A stretch of DNA of 64,000 bases, taken from Halopseudomonas xiamenensis. Lineage in GTDB: Bacteria; Pseudomonadota; Gammaproteobacteria; Pseudomonadales; Pseudomonadaceae. The stretch spans positions 1 through 64,000 of the forward strand of contig NZ_JACLGO010000021.1 in the NCBI RefSeq assembly GCF_014219065.1, in the 5' to 3' direction. The notes beneath the pieces were generated by a model, which was not told the DNA's origin, searched no databases, and was given only the letters and a program-made list of their open reading frames with translations. The first letter of the stretch is position 1, and the number at the start of each line of letters is the position of its first letter. The position numbers and the translations under genes were made by a program. Below, one piece after another: positions 25,174 to 33,834 of this stretch.

Positions 25174-25658
25174 TGACAACAGGCAGGATTCAGTTCGCTG
25201 AATCCGAAGGTACTTTCGTCCTCAAGTTCATCGGCGATGTGCGCCTGACGCTGTGCGCCGCGCTGGATGCCTATATCGAGAAGATTTTCAGCGCCCTGAG
25301 CTTCGAATCCATCGTCATTGACCTGACCGAGACCGACAACATCGACAGCACCTCCCTGGGGCTGCTGGCCAAGCTGTCGATCCTGTCCAAGGAGCGGGTC
25401 GGCCTGTTGCCGACCCTGGTGTCGACCCATGAGGACATGAACCGTCTGCTGCAGAGCATGGGCTTCGACCAGATCTTCAATATCGTCACCGAATCCACAC
25501 CCACCGATGCCGAGCTGCAGGAATTACCCGGCCAGTTACTGTCCGAGGACCAGGTGAAGGACCGGGTGCTGGAAGCCCACCGCATCCTGATGAACCTCAA
25601 CGAGCATAACCGCACCGCCTTCACCGACCTTGTCAGCAGCCTCGAATCAGACTGCTGA
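25170..25658 (+). CDS. rssC: STAS-domain anti-sigma factor antagonist
   Basis: A 162-residue protein with an N-terminal STAS domain (about residues 5-105) and an unusual C-terminal helical extension. The phosphorylatable serine motif is [11 protein letters not shown] (S60). Its start overlaps the stop of the phosphatase regulator, so the two are a partner-switching pair: the phosphatase removes phosphate from this serine. No kinase or anti-sigma factor gene is adjacent. The gene end overlaps the end of the convergent tal gene by 12 bases. The symbol follows usage in P. aeruginosa from memory and is less certain than the function. Confidence 0.82.
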   Translation: MMTTGRIQFAESEGTFVLKFIGDVRLTLCAALDAYIEKIFSALSFESIVIDLTETDNIDSTSLGLLAKLSILSKERVGLLPTLVSTHEDMNRLLQSMGFDQIFNIVTESTPTDAELQELPGQLLSEDQVKDRVLEAHRILMNLNEHNRTAFTDLVSSLESDC

Positions 25659-26597
25659 GCCGGCGCGCTCCTCCAGCAACCTTTCCAGCTTGCGCTGATC
25701 GACGGCAAACGCCCGGATGCCTTCGGCCAGCTTCTCGGTGGCCATGGCGTCCTCGTTGTGCGCCCAGCGAAAGCCCGCCTCATCCAGGACTTCGCGCTCA
25801 TCCTCGCAGGCACTGACAAGCACCGCCGAGGGCTCCAGCGGGCCGGGCTCGTCGGCCAGTTGCTGCAGCAGCGCCGGGCTGATGGTCAGCCGGTCACAGC
25901 CGCACAGTGACTCGATCTGGCCGATATTGCGGAAGCTGGCGCCCATCACCACGGTGGCATACAGGTGCTGCTTGTAATAGCGGAAGATACGCGCCACCGA
26001 CTGCACGCCCGGGTCTTCCATGCCCTGGAAGTCCCGTCCTTCGCGTTGCTTGTACCAATCGTAGATGCGTCCGACGAAGGGCGAGATCAGGAACACACCG
26101 GCATCGGCGCAGGCCTGTGCCTGGGCAAAGGAGAACAGCAGCGTCAGGTTGCACTGGATGCCTTCGCGCTCCAGTTCGGCAGCGGCCTGGATGCCCTCCC
26201 AGGTAGCGGCGATCTTGATCAGTACCCGGTCACGGGTGACGCCGGCCTGTTCATACAATTCGATCAGCTTGCGCGCCTTGTCCACGGTCGCCTGGCGATC
26301 GAAGGACAACCGCGCATCCACCTCGGTGGACACCCGGCCGGGTACCAGATTGACGATTTCACTGCCTACGGCCACGGCGAAATGATCACAGGCATCGGCA
26401 ATCTGCTGATAACTGCCGCTGGCCTGCTGTAGTGCGCGGTCGAGCAGGTGGGCATAGTCCGGCTGTTGTGCGGCCTTGAGCAGCAACGAAGGGTTGGTGG
26501 TGGCATCCACCGGCTGCAAGGTGCGAATGGCGTCGATGTCACCGGTATCGGCGACGATCAAGGTGTGCTGACGGAGACTGTCCAGTTTGCTTGTCAT
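25647..26597 (-). CDS. tal: Transaldolase
   Basis: Pentose-phosphate pathway enzyme that moves a dihydroxyacetone unit between sedoheptulose-7-phosphate and glyceraldehyde-3-phosphate. At 316 residues it is the TalA/TalB-type length. The Schiff-base lysine is K128 in [12 protein letters not shown], and the N-terminal block [13 protein letters not shown] (about 30-42) is intact, as is the [10 protein letters not shown] segment. It ends 12 bases inside the STAS gene on the other strand, a convergent overlap. A separate tRNA-modification gene lies behind it. Confidence 0.96.
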   Translation of the reverse strand: MTSKLDSLRQHTLIVADTGDIDAIRTLQPVDATTNPSLLLKAAQQPDYAHLLDRALQQASGSYQQIADACDHFAVAVGSEIVNLVPGRVSTEVDARLSFDRQATVDKARKLIELYEQAGVTRDRVLIKIAATWEGIQAAAELEREGIQCNLTLLFSFAQAQACADAGVFLISPFVGRIYDWYKQREGRDFQGMEDPGVQSVARIFRYYKQHLYATVVMGASFRNIGQIESLCGCDRLTISPALLQQLADEPGPLEPSAVLVSACEDEREVLDEAGFRWAHNEDAMATEKLAEGIRAFAVDQRKLERLLEERAGSAV

Positions 26598-26704
26598 GAT
26601 GGTCTGCAGTGGAGGAAGAAGGAGCCTTCGACCTTACCTCAAGCCTGTTACAGCGGGCAATGCTGGCGCCATGTGGATTGCCGGCTAACGCAGATCTTCA
26701 GCCA

Positions 26705-27727
26705 TCAACCGCGCACACGTCCAACCATGTCCTCGACCACCTCATCATAAAGCGCCAGCGGCTGTTCGGTACGATGAATCTCGGTGCTCAAACGCCGGCG
26801 GAAATGCCTTGCCCCCGGCAGCCCCTGGAACAACCCGAGGATATGCCGGGTCACATGGTGCATGCTGCCGCCCTGATCGGTATGTGCGGCGATATAGGGG
26901 CGCAACGCCTGCAGCACCTCGATGCGGCTGCGTACCGGGGCATCGTCGCCGTAGAAAGCCTGATCCACGCCAGCCAGCAGGTAAGGGTTGTGATAGGCCT
27001 CGCGGCCGACCATCACGCCGTCCAGCGTCTGCATATGCTGCTGCATCTGGTCCAGATCGGTCAGGCCACCATTGAGGATGATCTCCAGTTGCGGGAAGTC
27101 CTTCTTCAACTGGTGCACGACTTCATAGCGCAGCGGCGGAATCTCGCGATTCTCCTTGGGCGACAGCCCCTCCAGGATGGCGATCCGCGCATGCACGATA
27201 AAGGTCTGGCAACCGGCATCGTGCACCTGGCCGACGAAATCCAGCAACTGCTCATAGCTGTCGCGACCATTGATGCCGATACGGTGCTTGACCGTGACCG
27301 GGATGGTGCAGGCATCCAGCATCGCCTTGACCCCATCGACCACCAGTCCGGGGTGGCCCATCAGGCAGGCGCCGATCAGGTTGTTCTGCACCCGGTCGCT
27401 GGGGCAGCCGACGTTCAGGTTGACCTCGGCATAACCCGCCTGTTCGGCCAGGCGCGCGCACTGTGCCAGCTCCCCGGCATTGCTGCCGCCCAGTTGCAAC
27501 GCCAGCGGCTGCTCCTCGGGGCTGTAGCCGAGAAAACGCTCGCGGTCGCCGTGCAGCACTGCGCCGGTGGTGACCATCTCGGTGTAGAGCAGGGCGTGGC
27601 GGCTGATCAGGCGGGCGAAAAACCGGTAGTGGCGGTCACTCCAGTCCATCATCGGCGCCACGCAAAAGCGCCGGGACGGGCCGGGACGTGTCAGATTGAG
27701 AGCGACAGGGGACAGTGGGGTGCTCAT
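26705..27727 (-). CDS. dusA: tRNA-dihydrouridine(20/20a) synthase
   Basis: FMN enzyme that reduces uridine 20/20a in the D-loop of tRNA. The 340-residue sequence has the TIM-barrel FMN motif VAPMMDWSDRHYRFF (about residues 23-37), TEMVTTGA, NLNVGCPSDRVQN and the catalytic cysteine C121 in GACLMGHPG. The motif SPKENREIPPL is specific to the DusA rather than the DusB/DusC branch. Start ATG 27727 lies within MSTPLSPVALNL; shorter starts are possible because the first 18 residues are not conserved. It neighbours tal as in PAO1 by recall. Confidence 0.93.
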   Translation of the reverse strand: MSTPLSPVALNLTRPGPSRRFCVAPMMDWSDRHYRFFARLISRHALLYTEMVTTGAVLHGDRERFLGYSPEEQPLALQLGGSNAGELAQCARLAEQAGYAEVNLNVGCPSDRVQNNLIGACLMGHPGLVVDGVKAMLDACTIPVTVKHRIGINGRDSYEQLLDFVGQVHDAGCQTFIVHARIAILEGLSPKENREIPPLRYEVVHQLKKDFPQLEIILNGGLTDLDQMQQHMQTLDGVMVGREAYHNPYLLAGVDQAFYGDDAPVRSRIEVLQALRPYIAAHTDQGGSMHHVTRHILGLFQGLPGARHFRRRLSTEIHRTEQPLALYDEVVEDMVGRVRG

Positions 27728-28068
27728 TGGCTTGCGCTGGTCTCGCGGGCGTGAGTTGGCCTCTGGCCCGGTGCTGCGCAGGTCGAGCAGGCCGTGCCGT
27801 GATGGCGGGACGGCGCAGTCTAGCAGAAAAAAAGCCGCCTTTGATCGGTGATGCGATCAGCGCAGGTCCAGACGCTCGTCCCCAAAAATGGGTATGTCGA
27901 AAAAACACCGCGATGCTATAAAGCCACGCAATTGATATCGGATGGCCTCATCAGGAGCGCCGTGCGAGCGGATGGTAAGGGATAGCTCGAGTCGCGGCGG
28001 CTCACTGCTCTTCACCTATTGGAGCCAGCACCTGGCTGGCGGTCTCAGTTCCATGTAGAGGTGACCCC
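27728..28068. other. 341-base gap between dusA and the LpoB-type operon
   Basis: This divergent region must hold both promoters. A TATAAA at 27917-27922 could be a -10 element for the rightward operon, but its -35 is weak. A GGCGGC followed by a seven-T run (read on the minus strand near 27830) looks like part of a transcription stop. No convincing gene was seen. Confidence 0.4.
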
Positions 28069-28704
28069 ATGAAGGAAGTTCGAGGTTTGGCAATCTGTTC
28101 GGCGCTGGCGCTGTTGTCCGCCTGTGCCAGCACCGGGGTGAACAACTCGGCAGGGCGGGCCACGGTGTATGAGGATGTACGCACCAGCAGTCCGATAGTG
28201 CAGGGTGTCGGCATCGAGTCGCAGGATATCGTGGCAGTGACCGACCGGATGATGCGCGACATGCTGTCCAACCAGTTGCTGGCCGGCCGCACCTCGGCGC
28301 CGCGGGTGATCATTGACTCCCAGTACTTCACCAATGAAAGCTCCTCGCGCATCAACAAGAACATGATCACCGACCGCCTGCGCATCGAGCTGCAGCGCGC
28401 CGCGCAGGGCCGGATGCTGTTCATCGGCCGCGAGTATTCGGGCATGGTCGAGGCCGAGCGCGCGCTCAAGCGCGATGGCGTGACCGATGCCGGGACCATT
28501 CGCAGCACCCGGGGGACCGCCGGGGCGGATTACCGGCTGGTCGGCCGTATCACCTCCGCCGACGCGGTGGACAGCAGTACTGCGCTGACCTCGCGCTACC
28601 AGCAGATTTCCTTCGAGATGATCGACCTGGAATACGGCACCGTGGTCTGGAGCGGCCTGTACGAGTTCAAGAAGACCGCGCAGGACGACATCATCTACCG
28701 CTAG
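28069..28704 (+). CDS. LpoB-like outer-membrane lipoprotein
   Basis: A 211-residue lipoprotein of the LpoB (penicillin-binding protein activator) family, COG3417-like. Its lipobox LSAC ends the signal near residue 19. In E. coli LpoB stimulates PBP1b from the outer membrane. The body (VGIESQDIVAVTDRMMRDML, then APRVIIDSQYFTNESSSRINKNM) follows the family closely; this region is clearer than any catalytic motif, since the protein is a binder. It heads a five-gene operon with a YcfL-like gene, and E. coli also pairs ycfL with lpoB. Pseudomonads normally use LpoP for PBP1b, so its partner here is uncertain. Confidence 0.82.
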   Translation: MKEVRGLAICSALALLSACASTGVNNSAGRATVYEDVRTSSPIVQGVGIESQDIVAVTDRMMRDMLSNQLLAGRTSAPRVIIDSQYFTNESSSRINKNMITDRLRIELQRAAQGRMLFIGREYSGMVEAERALKRDGVTDAGTIRSTRGTAGADYRLVGRITSADAVDSSTALTSRYQQISFEMIDLEYGTVVWSGLYEFKKTAQDDIIYR

Positions 28705-28728
28705 GCGGCCAGCGATTCGGAGATTGCC

Positions 28729-29889
28729 ATGCGTCATTATCTGACGGCATTGCTGCTGGCGATGCTGCCCGCCGCCGTGTCCGCGACTGCGCTGCCGGCC
28801 CCGCTGACCAAAGCGGTGCAGCGCATTGCCAGTGATGAGCCCAACAACCGGGTGCTCAATCAGCTGCAGGCGGCGACCCTGGCCCTGGATATGGGTTACC
28901 GCGAGCAGGCCGGCGAGCTGTTCGATGCGGCGCTCAACGCTATCGGCAGCGTATATGCCAACAGCGAGCAGGCCGCACGGGCGCGCAGCCTGTGGTACGA
29001 CGAAGGGGCCAAGGATTTCAAGGGCGAGCCCTATGAGCGGGCCATGGCGTTCTACTATCGCGGTCTGCTGGATATGTATGCCGGCGACTATGAGAATGCC
29101 CGGGCCAGCTACAAGAGTGGCCTGCTGCAGGACGCCTTTGCCGAGGAAGAGCAGCACCGTGCCGACTTCGCGCTGCTGATGTTTCTCGAAGCCTGGTCCT
29201 CGCATGTGCTCGGTGCCCAGGGGCTGGCCGGCGAGCGGTTCGAGGAACTGCTGAGCTTTCGTCCGGGCTTCAAACTGCCCGACGCCAGCCACCGGCTGTT
29301 GGTGATGGTGGAAACCGGCAAGGCGCCGCGCAAGCTGCAGGATGGTATCGGCGGCAACATCCTGGTGTATCGCCCCGGCAAGCGCTTTCGCGAGGAGGCG
29401 GTACGGGTGCGGGTAGATGGCAGGACGCTGGACCTGAACCCCATTGAAAGCATCTTCTGGCAGGCCTCCAGCCGCGGCGGTCGTCCGATCGACAGCATCC
29501 TGGAAGGCCAGGTCCAGTTCAAGCAGACCACGCAGAACGTCTCGGCCGATGTCTCCGGCGTCGCCGCCCACGCCACCATGCTGGCACCGGCGCTCGGTGC
29601 TGCCGGCGGCGTGTTCGCCGGGGTCGCAGCGGTGGCAGGCGTTGCCACCCTGGCGACCTCGCAGGTCAAGGCGCGGGCCGATCACCGCTTCTGGAACAAC
29701 CTGCCGGACAAGGTGCATGTGCTGACCCTGCCGATGCCGGCGGCGCGCCAGGTGCAGATCGAGTTTCTGGACGCCAGCGGCGTCGTGATTGCGGAGTTGA
29801 CGCAGACTGCCAGCATCGAGGTGGATGGGGCGGGCAGGGGCGTTTTGTGGGCGCGAGCCCGACCAGCCACGGATGTGGACAGGCCCTGA
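28729..29889 (+). CDS. Exported protein, COG3014-like, with TPR-type region and glycine-rich segment
   Basis: A 386-residue secreted protein. A type I signal peptide (MRHYLTALLLAMLPAAVSA) is followed by helical repeats resembling TPRs (about residues 30-190; for example FYYRGLLDMYAGDYENARASYK). A hydrophobic, Ala/Gly-rich stretch occupies about 280-315 (APALGAAGGVFAGVAAVAG), wide enough to enter a membrane. A C-terminal beta-rich part ends the protein. Proteins of this description travel with LpoB and YcfL genes in other gammaproteobacteria as I recall. The next gene begins 2 bases after its stop. Function unknown. Confidence 0.65.
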   Translation: MRHYLTALLLAMLPAAVSATALPAPLTKAVQRIASDEPNNRVLNQLQAATLALDMGYREQAGELFDAALNAIGSVYANSEQAARARSLWYDEGAKDFKGEPYERAMAFYYRGLLDMYAGDYENARASYKSGLLQDAFAEEEQHRADFALLMFLEAWSSHVLGAQGLAGERFEELLSFRPGFKLPDASHRLLVMVETGKAPRKLQDGIGGNILVYRPGKRFREEAVRVRVDGRTLDLNPIESIFWQASSRGGRPIDSILEGQVQFKQTTQNVSADVSGVAAHATMLAPALGAAGGVFAGVAAVAGVATLATSQVKARADHRFWNNLPDKVHVLTLPMPAARQVQIEFLDASGVVIAELTQTASIEVDGAGRGVLWARARPATDVDRP

Positions 29890-29891
29890 GG

Positions 29892-30350
29892 ATGAAGATG
29901 ATGAAAGTGCTACCCCTGACCCTGCTGATCGCGGCGGCGCTGACCGCGGGCGGTTGCAGCGGTATCGACAAGAATGAAGGGCCGCGGCCGGCGGTGCGCA
30001 TCGTTGACGAGCGCGCGCCCAACCAGCGGCTGAACCTGGATACTGTGGTGATCCTCGACAAGTCCTTGCAGGATCGCAAGTCCGGCAAGCTGGCGGTGGA
30101 GAACTCCGGTGCGCGGCGCACCGCCTCGGGCACGGTCGAGGCCTATGCGGTGATTCGCAACCGCACCGACTATCCATTGCAGATAGAAGGGCGCACCCAG
30201 TTCTTCGATGCCATGGGTATTCCCCTGGGTGCCCCGTCGCAGTGGCAACGCCTGTACCTGGACCCGCAATCGATCAATGGCTACCGCGAGTTGTCCACCG
30301 GCACGGCAGAGGTCGCCCACTACTACATCGAGATCCGGGAGGGGCGCTGA
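29892..30350 (+). CDS. YcfL-like lipoprotein (DUF1425)
   Basis: A 152-residue lipoprotein with lipobox TAGGC at about residue 22 and a compact beta-rich mature domain of the YcfL/DUF1425 type (VEAYAVIRNRTDYPLQIEGRTQFFDAMG). In E. coli, ycfL lies next to lpoB and is uncharacterised. Here it sits 2 bases after the TPR-like gene and 1 base before the next, so these genes are translated as one block. ATG 29892 is one of three closely spaced start candidates (29892, 29898, 29901) and the precise one is not settled. Confidence 0.78.
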   Translation: MKMMKVLPLTLLIAAALTAGGCSGIDKNEGPRPAVRIVDERAPNQRLNLDTVVILDKSLQDRKSGKLAVENSGARRTASGTVEAYAVIRNRTDYPLQIEGRTQFFDAMGIPLGAPSQWQRLYLDPQSINGYRELSTGTAEVAHYYIEIREGR

Positions 30351-30351
30351 C

Positions 30352-31290
30352 ATGCGGACTATACACGCATCTGCGGTTCTACCTCTGGCCCTGCTGCTGG
30401 CGCTCAATGCGCAGGCGGCCCCGGATAACACCGCCTTCGACCAGCCCTTGCTCGGCAGCCGGCTGGAGCAGCAGACCCCAGCCGGCAGTGTGCCGCCGCT
30501 GAACCAGGCCCCGTTAGCGCCGGCATTGGCCGAGGAGCAGCACTATATCGCCGAGCCTGCCGGCGCCTTCGACCAGGCAGCCGCGGCAGCGGTGACGGCC
30601 CGCTTCCGCAGTGCCTACCAGCAGGGTGGCGCGCCGCGCATGGCGATCTATTTCAATCGCGAGCTGAGCGACGAGGTACGCGAATGGGTGCCGGGCAGTC
30701 ATCACAAGCTGACCACCACGCACAACCAGTCGGCGAGCTTCAACAGCCTGCACAGCGGGCCGGTGAGCGCCCAGGCCAGCGCCAATGCCAGCATCGAAAG
30801 CCAGTCGCGCCATTACACCGGGGACACCGGCAAGCGTCCCGATATGCGCGAGTCCTGGCACTGGCAGTTCGAGGATGCCATTACCACCGTACTGCTCGAT
30901 GGCGGGGCGAATGTTGTCGATCGTGCGGTGATCTTCCGTCAGATGGCGCGCCAGGCACCGCAGACCGCGGGCATGGACGGCAGCATGTCGAGCACCCTGA
31001 ACGAAATCTCGGCGCTGGACAAGTACGCCGATGTGCTGGTCGAGATGAAGGTCACCCGCTCGGCCACCGAGTTCGGCTATGACTTCCGCGCGGTGGCCAA
31101 GAACGTGCGCAGCGGACAGGTGATCGGCACCGCCTTCGTCAATGGCGACCAGGTGCAGCAACACAGCGCGGCGGTGGCCAGTGCCAGCGGCTATGCGCTG
31201 CGTCCGAACACCTACCTGACGTTGGAGCAGGTTTCGCGGGAGCTGACCCTCAAGCTGATGCAGTCGTTGAGTAGCCAGTGGGGCGTGTAA
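30352..31290 (+). CDS. Exported protein, possible CsgG/LpoB-like fold
   Basis: A 312-residue periplasmic protein with a type I signal (MRTIHASAVLPLALLLALNAQA). I do not recognise a named family. From about residue 85 the pattern PRMAIYFNRELSDEVREW, then a helix, then GGANVVDRAVIFRQMAR and ADVLVEMKVTRSATEFGYDFRAVAKNVRSG resembles the alpha/beta order of LpoB and CsgG-type domains: a strand with a conserved proline, a helix, the VxDR motif, and paired strands. That is inference. A serine/glutamine-rich insertion at about 125-160 has no counterpart in LpoB. It lies 1 base past the YcfL-like gene. Confidence 0.6.
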   Translation: MRTIHASAVLPLALLLALNAQAAPDNTAFDQPLLGSRLEQQTPAGSVPPLNQAPLAPALAEEQHYIAEPAGAFDQAAAAAVTARFRSAYQQGGAPRMAIYFNRELSDEVREWVPGSHHKLTTTHNQSASFNSLHSGPVSAQASANASIESQSRHYTGDTGKRPDMRESWHWQFEDAITTVLLDGGANVVDRAVIFRQMARQAPQTAGMDGSMSSTLNEISALDKYADVLVEMKVTRSATEFGYDFRAVAKNVRSGQVIGTAFVNGDQVQQHSAAVASASGYALRPNTYLTLEQVSRELTLKLMQSLSSQWGV

Positions 31291-31326
31291 GGCCCCTTTG
31301 CACGCGGTAATTCCAAGGAGAAACAC

Positions 31327-32289
31327 ATGAAAAGAACAATGATCCTGCCGGCCTGCGCCCTGTTGCTGAGCGGGTGCGCCACGGATATGACCTCGGGCTA
31401 TCTGGGTTACAAGCCTCCGCCGCGCGTACTGATACCACAGGAGGTGGTGGACATGATGCCACCGCCGGCCATCACCGAGGTCGGTATCGGCAAGACCGTG
31501 GAGGGGCAGGCCGGGCATTTCTATGCTTTCAAGGGTAAGCCGGGCCAGACCGTAACGGTAGTTGCCCGCTCCTCGGGGCCGGATACCAGCCTTTACCTGT
31601 ACGGCGATGCCAATGATTTCCGGCGTAACGCGGAACCCTTGAGTTTTGTCGGCGCGCTGGGCAGCGGAATCGGCGCCATGCGTGACCCTGACGGCCTGCA
31701 TTCGCACCTGATCTTCACCCTGCCGGAAGACGCCGATGGCTCCTATGTTGCGGTGGTCATGCCGCAGGACCAGGCCGGCTATACCGTCACGGTACTGGAT
31801 GGCGTGGTACCGCAGCGTGAACTGATGGCATTGCCGCAGCCGATCTTCGGCCCGGAAGGCAAGTACATGAGTCCCTTCACCGAGGACAACACCGTCACGC
31901 CCTGGGTGGAAAAGGGCCTGCAGGCCTCCGTGGCGGGCAACGTGGGCATGGCTCTGGGCAGCCTGGCAGCCCTGTCCAATTCGGATAACCTGATGTTTTC
32001 CGTGCTGGGCGGGATTGCCGGTGAGAAGGTCGGCAAGGAAGTGGTACTGCAGGCCATGGGCGGTTGGGATTTCATCCGCGAGAACAGCGACATGTCGTTC
32101 AATACGGTGGAAGACCTGGCACGCTACATGACCTATGAAAACGCCAGTCATCCGCAGTATGCGGAAGTCCTAAACGCCTCCTATGGCATCTATCCCGAGC
32201 TGCGCCAGGCCATGGCCCAGGTGCAGATGGAAACCAGCACGCTGGCCAGACTCTATCCCCACAGCTTCATCATGTCGGCCCAGCGCTGA
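31327..32289 (+). CDS. Lipoprotein with a PPC-like beta-sandwich domain
   Basis: A 320-residue lipoprotein with lipobox LLSGC at about residue 17. Residues 50-160 read like a bacterial pre-peptidase C-terminal (PPC) domain: EGQAGHFYAFKGKPGQTVTV, then DTSLYLYGDANDF, then LPEDADGSYVAVVMPQDQAGYTVTV. The C-terminal 150 residues are helical (VAGNVGMALGSLAALSNSD and onward) and unlike known families I can recall. It begins 36 bases after the previous gene with an AAGGAGAAA site and a hairpin follows, so it closes the operon. Function unknown; adhesion or scaffold are possible roles. Confidence 0.62.
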   Translation: MKRTMILPACALLLSGCATDMTSGYLGYKPPPRVLIPQEVVDMMPPPAITEVGIGKTVEGQAGHFYAFKGKPGQTVTVVARSSGPDTSLYLYGDANDFRRNAEPLSFVGALGSGIGAMRDPDGLHSHLIFTLPEDADGSYVAVVMPQDQAGYTVTVLDGVVPQRELMALPQPIFGPEGKYMSPFTEDNTVTPWVEKGLQASVAGNVGMALGSLAALSNSDNLMFSVLGGIAGEKVGKEVVLQAMGGWDFIRENSDMSFNTVEDLARYMTYENASHPQYAEVLNASYGIYPELRQAMAQVQMETSTLARLYPHSFIMSAQR

Positions 32290-32305
32290 GCCTTTGTACC
32301 GCTTG

Positions 32306-32337
32306 ACCAGCCATTGCCCAAGGCAGGCATGGCTGGT
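32306..32337 (+). terminator. Hairpin at the end of the LpoB-type operon
   Basis: ACCAGCCAT at 32306-32314 pairs with ATGGCTGGT at 32329-32337 and a smaller inner stem TGCC/GGCA. It lies 17 bases past the last stop of the operon and before the helicase gene. No T-run, so the role as terminator is likely but not certain. Confidence 0.55.
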
Positions 32338-32429
32338 TCGAGCAACTCCCGCCAAGCTTTGCCCCAAGCGGTGATACACTATCGCCCATTCGGATCGTTA
32401 GTCTTTTCCCGTTTCCAGAAGGAAAACCC

Positions 32430-33752
32430 GTGTTCACTGAATTATCCCTGCACGAGCGACTGCTCAAGGCGCTGGCGGCGCTGTCTTTCGAAAAGCCGAC
32501 CCCAGTCCAGGCGGCGGCGATTCCCCCGGCCATTGCCGGTGAGGACCTGTACATCATCGCCCAGACCGGCAGCGGCAAGACCGCCGCCTATGTGCTGCCC
32601 ATCCTGCAACGGCTGCTGGAGGACGATGGCAAGCCGGTGGCGCCGCGAGCGCTGATCCTCTCGCCGACCCGCGAACTGGCGCAGCAGATCCACAAGGATA
32701 TTCAGGACCTGGCCCGCTTCACCTTCCTCAAGTCCGAGCTGGTCATCGGCGGCGAGGACTTCAAGGTCCAGGCCGCCAAACTGCGCAAGAACCCGGACAT
32801 CGTCATCGCCACGCCGGGCCGCACATTGGAGCAGCTGGGTGCAGGCGGGCTGGACCTGTCGCAGGTGCAGACGCTGGTGATCGATGAAGCCGACCGCATG
32901 CTGGACATGGGCTTCAGCGAAGATGTCCTGAGCATCGCCCAGGCCTGCCCGGCTGAGCGGCAGACCATGCTGTTCTCCGCGACCACGGGTAACACCGGCC
33001 TCAAGCGCATCATCGAGCAGGTGCTGTGCGAGCCACGCTGGCTGGAGCTGGACAGCGTGCGTGACGACACCCCGGCGATCCGCCAGCAGGTGATCGCGGT
33101 GGACGATAATGCGCACCGCGAGGCACTGACCAAATGGCTGTTGCTCAATGAATGCCAGGGCAAGGCCATCGTCTTCACCAACACCCGCGTCATGGCCGAT
33201 CGGCTGAATGGCGTATTGCGCGCGGTGGAAGGTCTGCGCGTGTACGTACTGCACGGCGAGAAGGACCAGAAGGAACGCAAACTGGCCATCGAACGTTTCA
33301 AGCAGGGCGGCAACGGCGTGCTGGTGGCAACCGATGTGGCGGCCCGCGGCCTGGATATCAGCGAGCTGGACCTGGTGATCAACTTCGACATGCCGCGCAG
33401 TGGTGATGACTACCTGCACCGTGTAGGTCGTACCGGGCGGGCAGGAGCCGAAGGCGTCGCCATCTCGCTGGTGGCACCGCACGAATGGAACCTGATGTCG
33501 AGCATTGAGCGTTACCTACGCCGGCAATTCGAACGCCGACTGATCAAGGAACTGGCCGGCAGCTTCAAGGGACCGAAAAAGGTCAAGGCCTCCGGCAAGC
33601 CGGTGGGGGCGAAGAAGAAAAAAGACGACAAGAAGAAAGTCAAACGACCCAAGACCGCCAAACCAGCAGCCAAGCGCAAGCCCGCCGTGCCCAAGGGGCA
33701 GGTGGTGCTGGATGGTGGTGATGGATTGGCGCCGCCGAAGCGGCGGGGGTGA
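32430..33752 (+). CDS. DEAD-box RNA helicase, SrmB/RhlE-like
   Basis: A 440-residue ATP-dependent RNA helicase. The conserved motifs are in order: Q motif (FEKPTPVQAAAIP, about 20-32), AQTGSGKT (44-51), PTRELAQQ, TPGRTLEQ, DEAD (VIDEADRMLDMGF, about 149-161), SATT, then VATDVAARGLDISELDLVINFD and HRVGRTGRAG. A lysine/alanine-rich tail (about residues 375-430) probably binds RNA. Known relatives act in ribosome assembly and RNA turnover. It starts 140 bases past the operon end with its own leader. GC-rich inverted repeats follow the stop. Confidence 0.92.
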   Translation: MFTELSLHERLLKALAALSFEKPTPVQAAAIPPAIAGEDLYIIAQTGSGKTAAYVLPILQRLLEDDGKPVAPRALILSPTRELAQQIHKDIQDLARFTFLKSELVIGGEDFKVQAAKLRKNPDIVIATPGRTLEQLGAGGLDLSQVQTLVIDEADRMLDMGFSEDVLSIAQACPAERQTMLFSATTGNTGLKRIIEQVLCEPRWLELDSVRDDTPAIRQQVIAVDDNAHREALTKWLLLNECQGKAIVFTNTRVMADRLNGVLRAVEGLRVYVLHGEKDQKERKLAIERFKQGGNGVLVATDVAARGLDISELDLVINFDMPRSGDDYLHRVGRTGRAGAEGVAISLVAPHEWNLMSSIERYLRRQFERRLIKELAGSFKGPKKVKASGKPVGAKKKKDDKKKVKRPKTAKPAAKRKPAVPKGQVVLDGGDGLAPPKRRG

Positions 33753-33786
33753 GGTTGGTACTGGGAGTGTCGTCTGCCGGCCGTGC

Positions 33787-33834
33787 CCCCCTCTCCCCCG
33801 GCCCCTCTCCCGCCAGGGGCGAGGGGTGACTCGC
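33787..33834. repeat. GC-rich inverted repeat, left arm (pair A)
   Basis: A 48-base arm that matches the reverse complement of 34042-34089 with one mismatch. Similarity continues inward with gaps for about 25 more bases (toward GCCTGC near 33860). The same family, with CCCTCTCCCC as the core, occurs at 50479-50720 and 59473-59692. Confidence 0.85.

Noticed and set aside
28045-30177. 710-residue open frame opposite the LpoB-type operon
   Set aside because: Runs across three forward genes with signal peptides and good starts; no family likeness.
32301-32352. Possible tRNA because of GGTTCGA near 32335
   Set aside because: No acceptor stem or anticodon arm could be formed; the feature is better explained by a hairpin after the operon.
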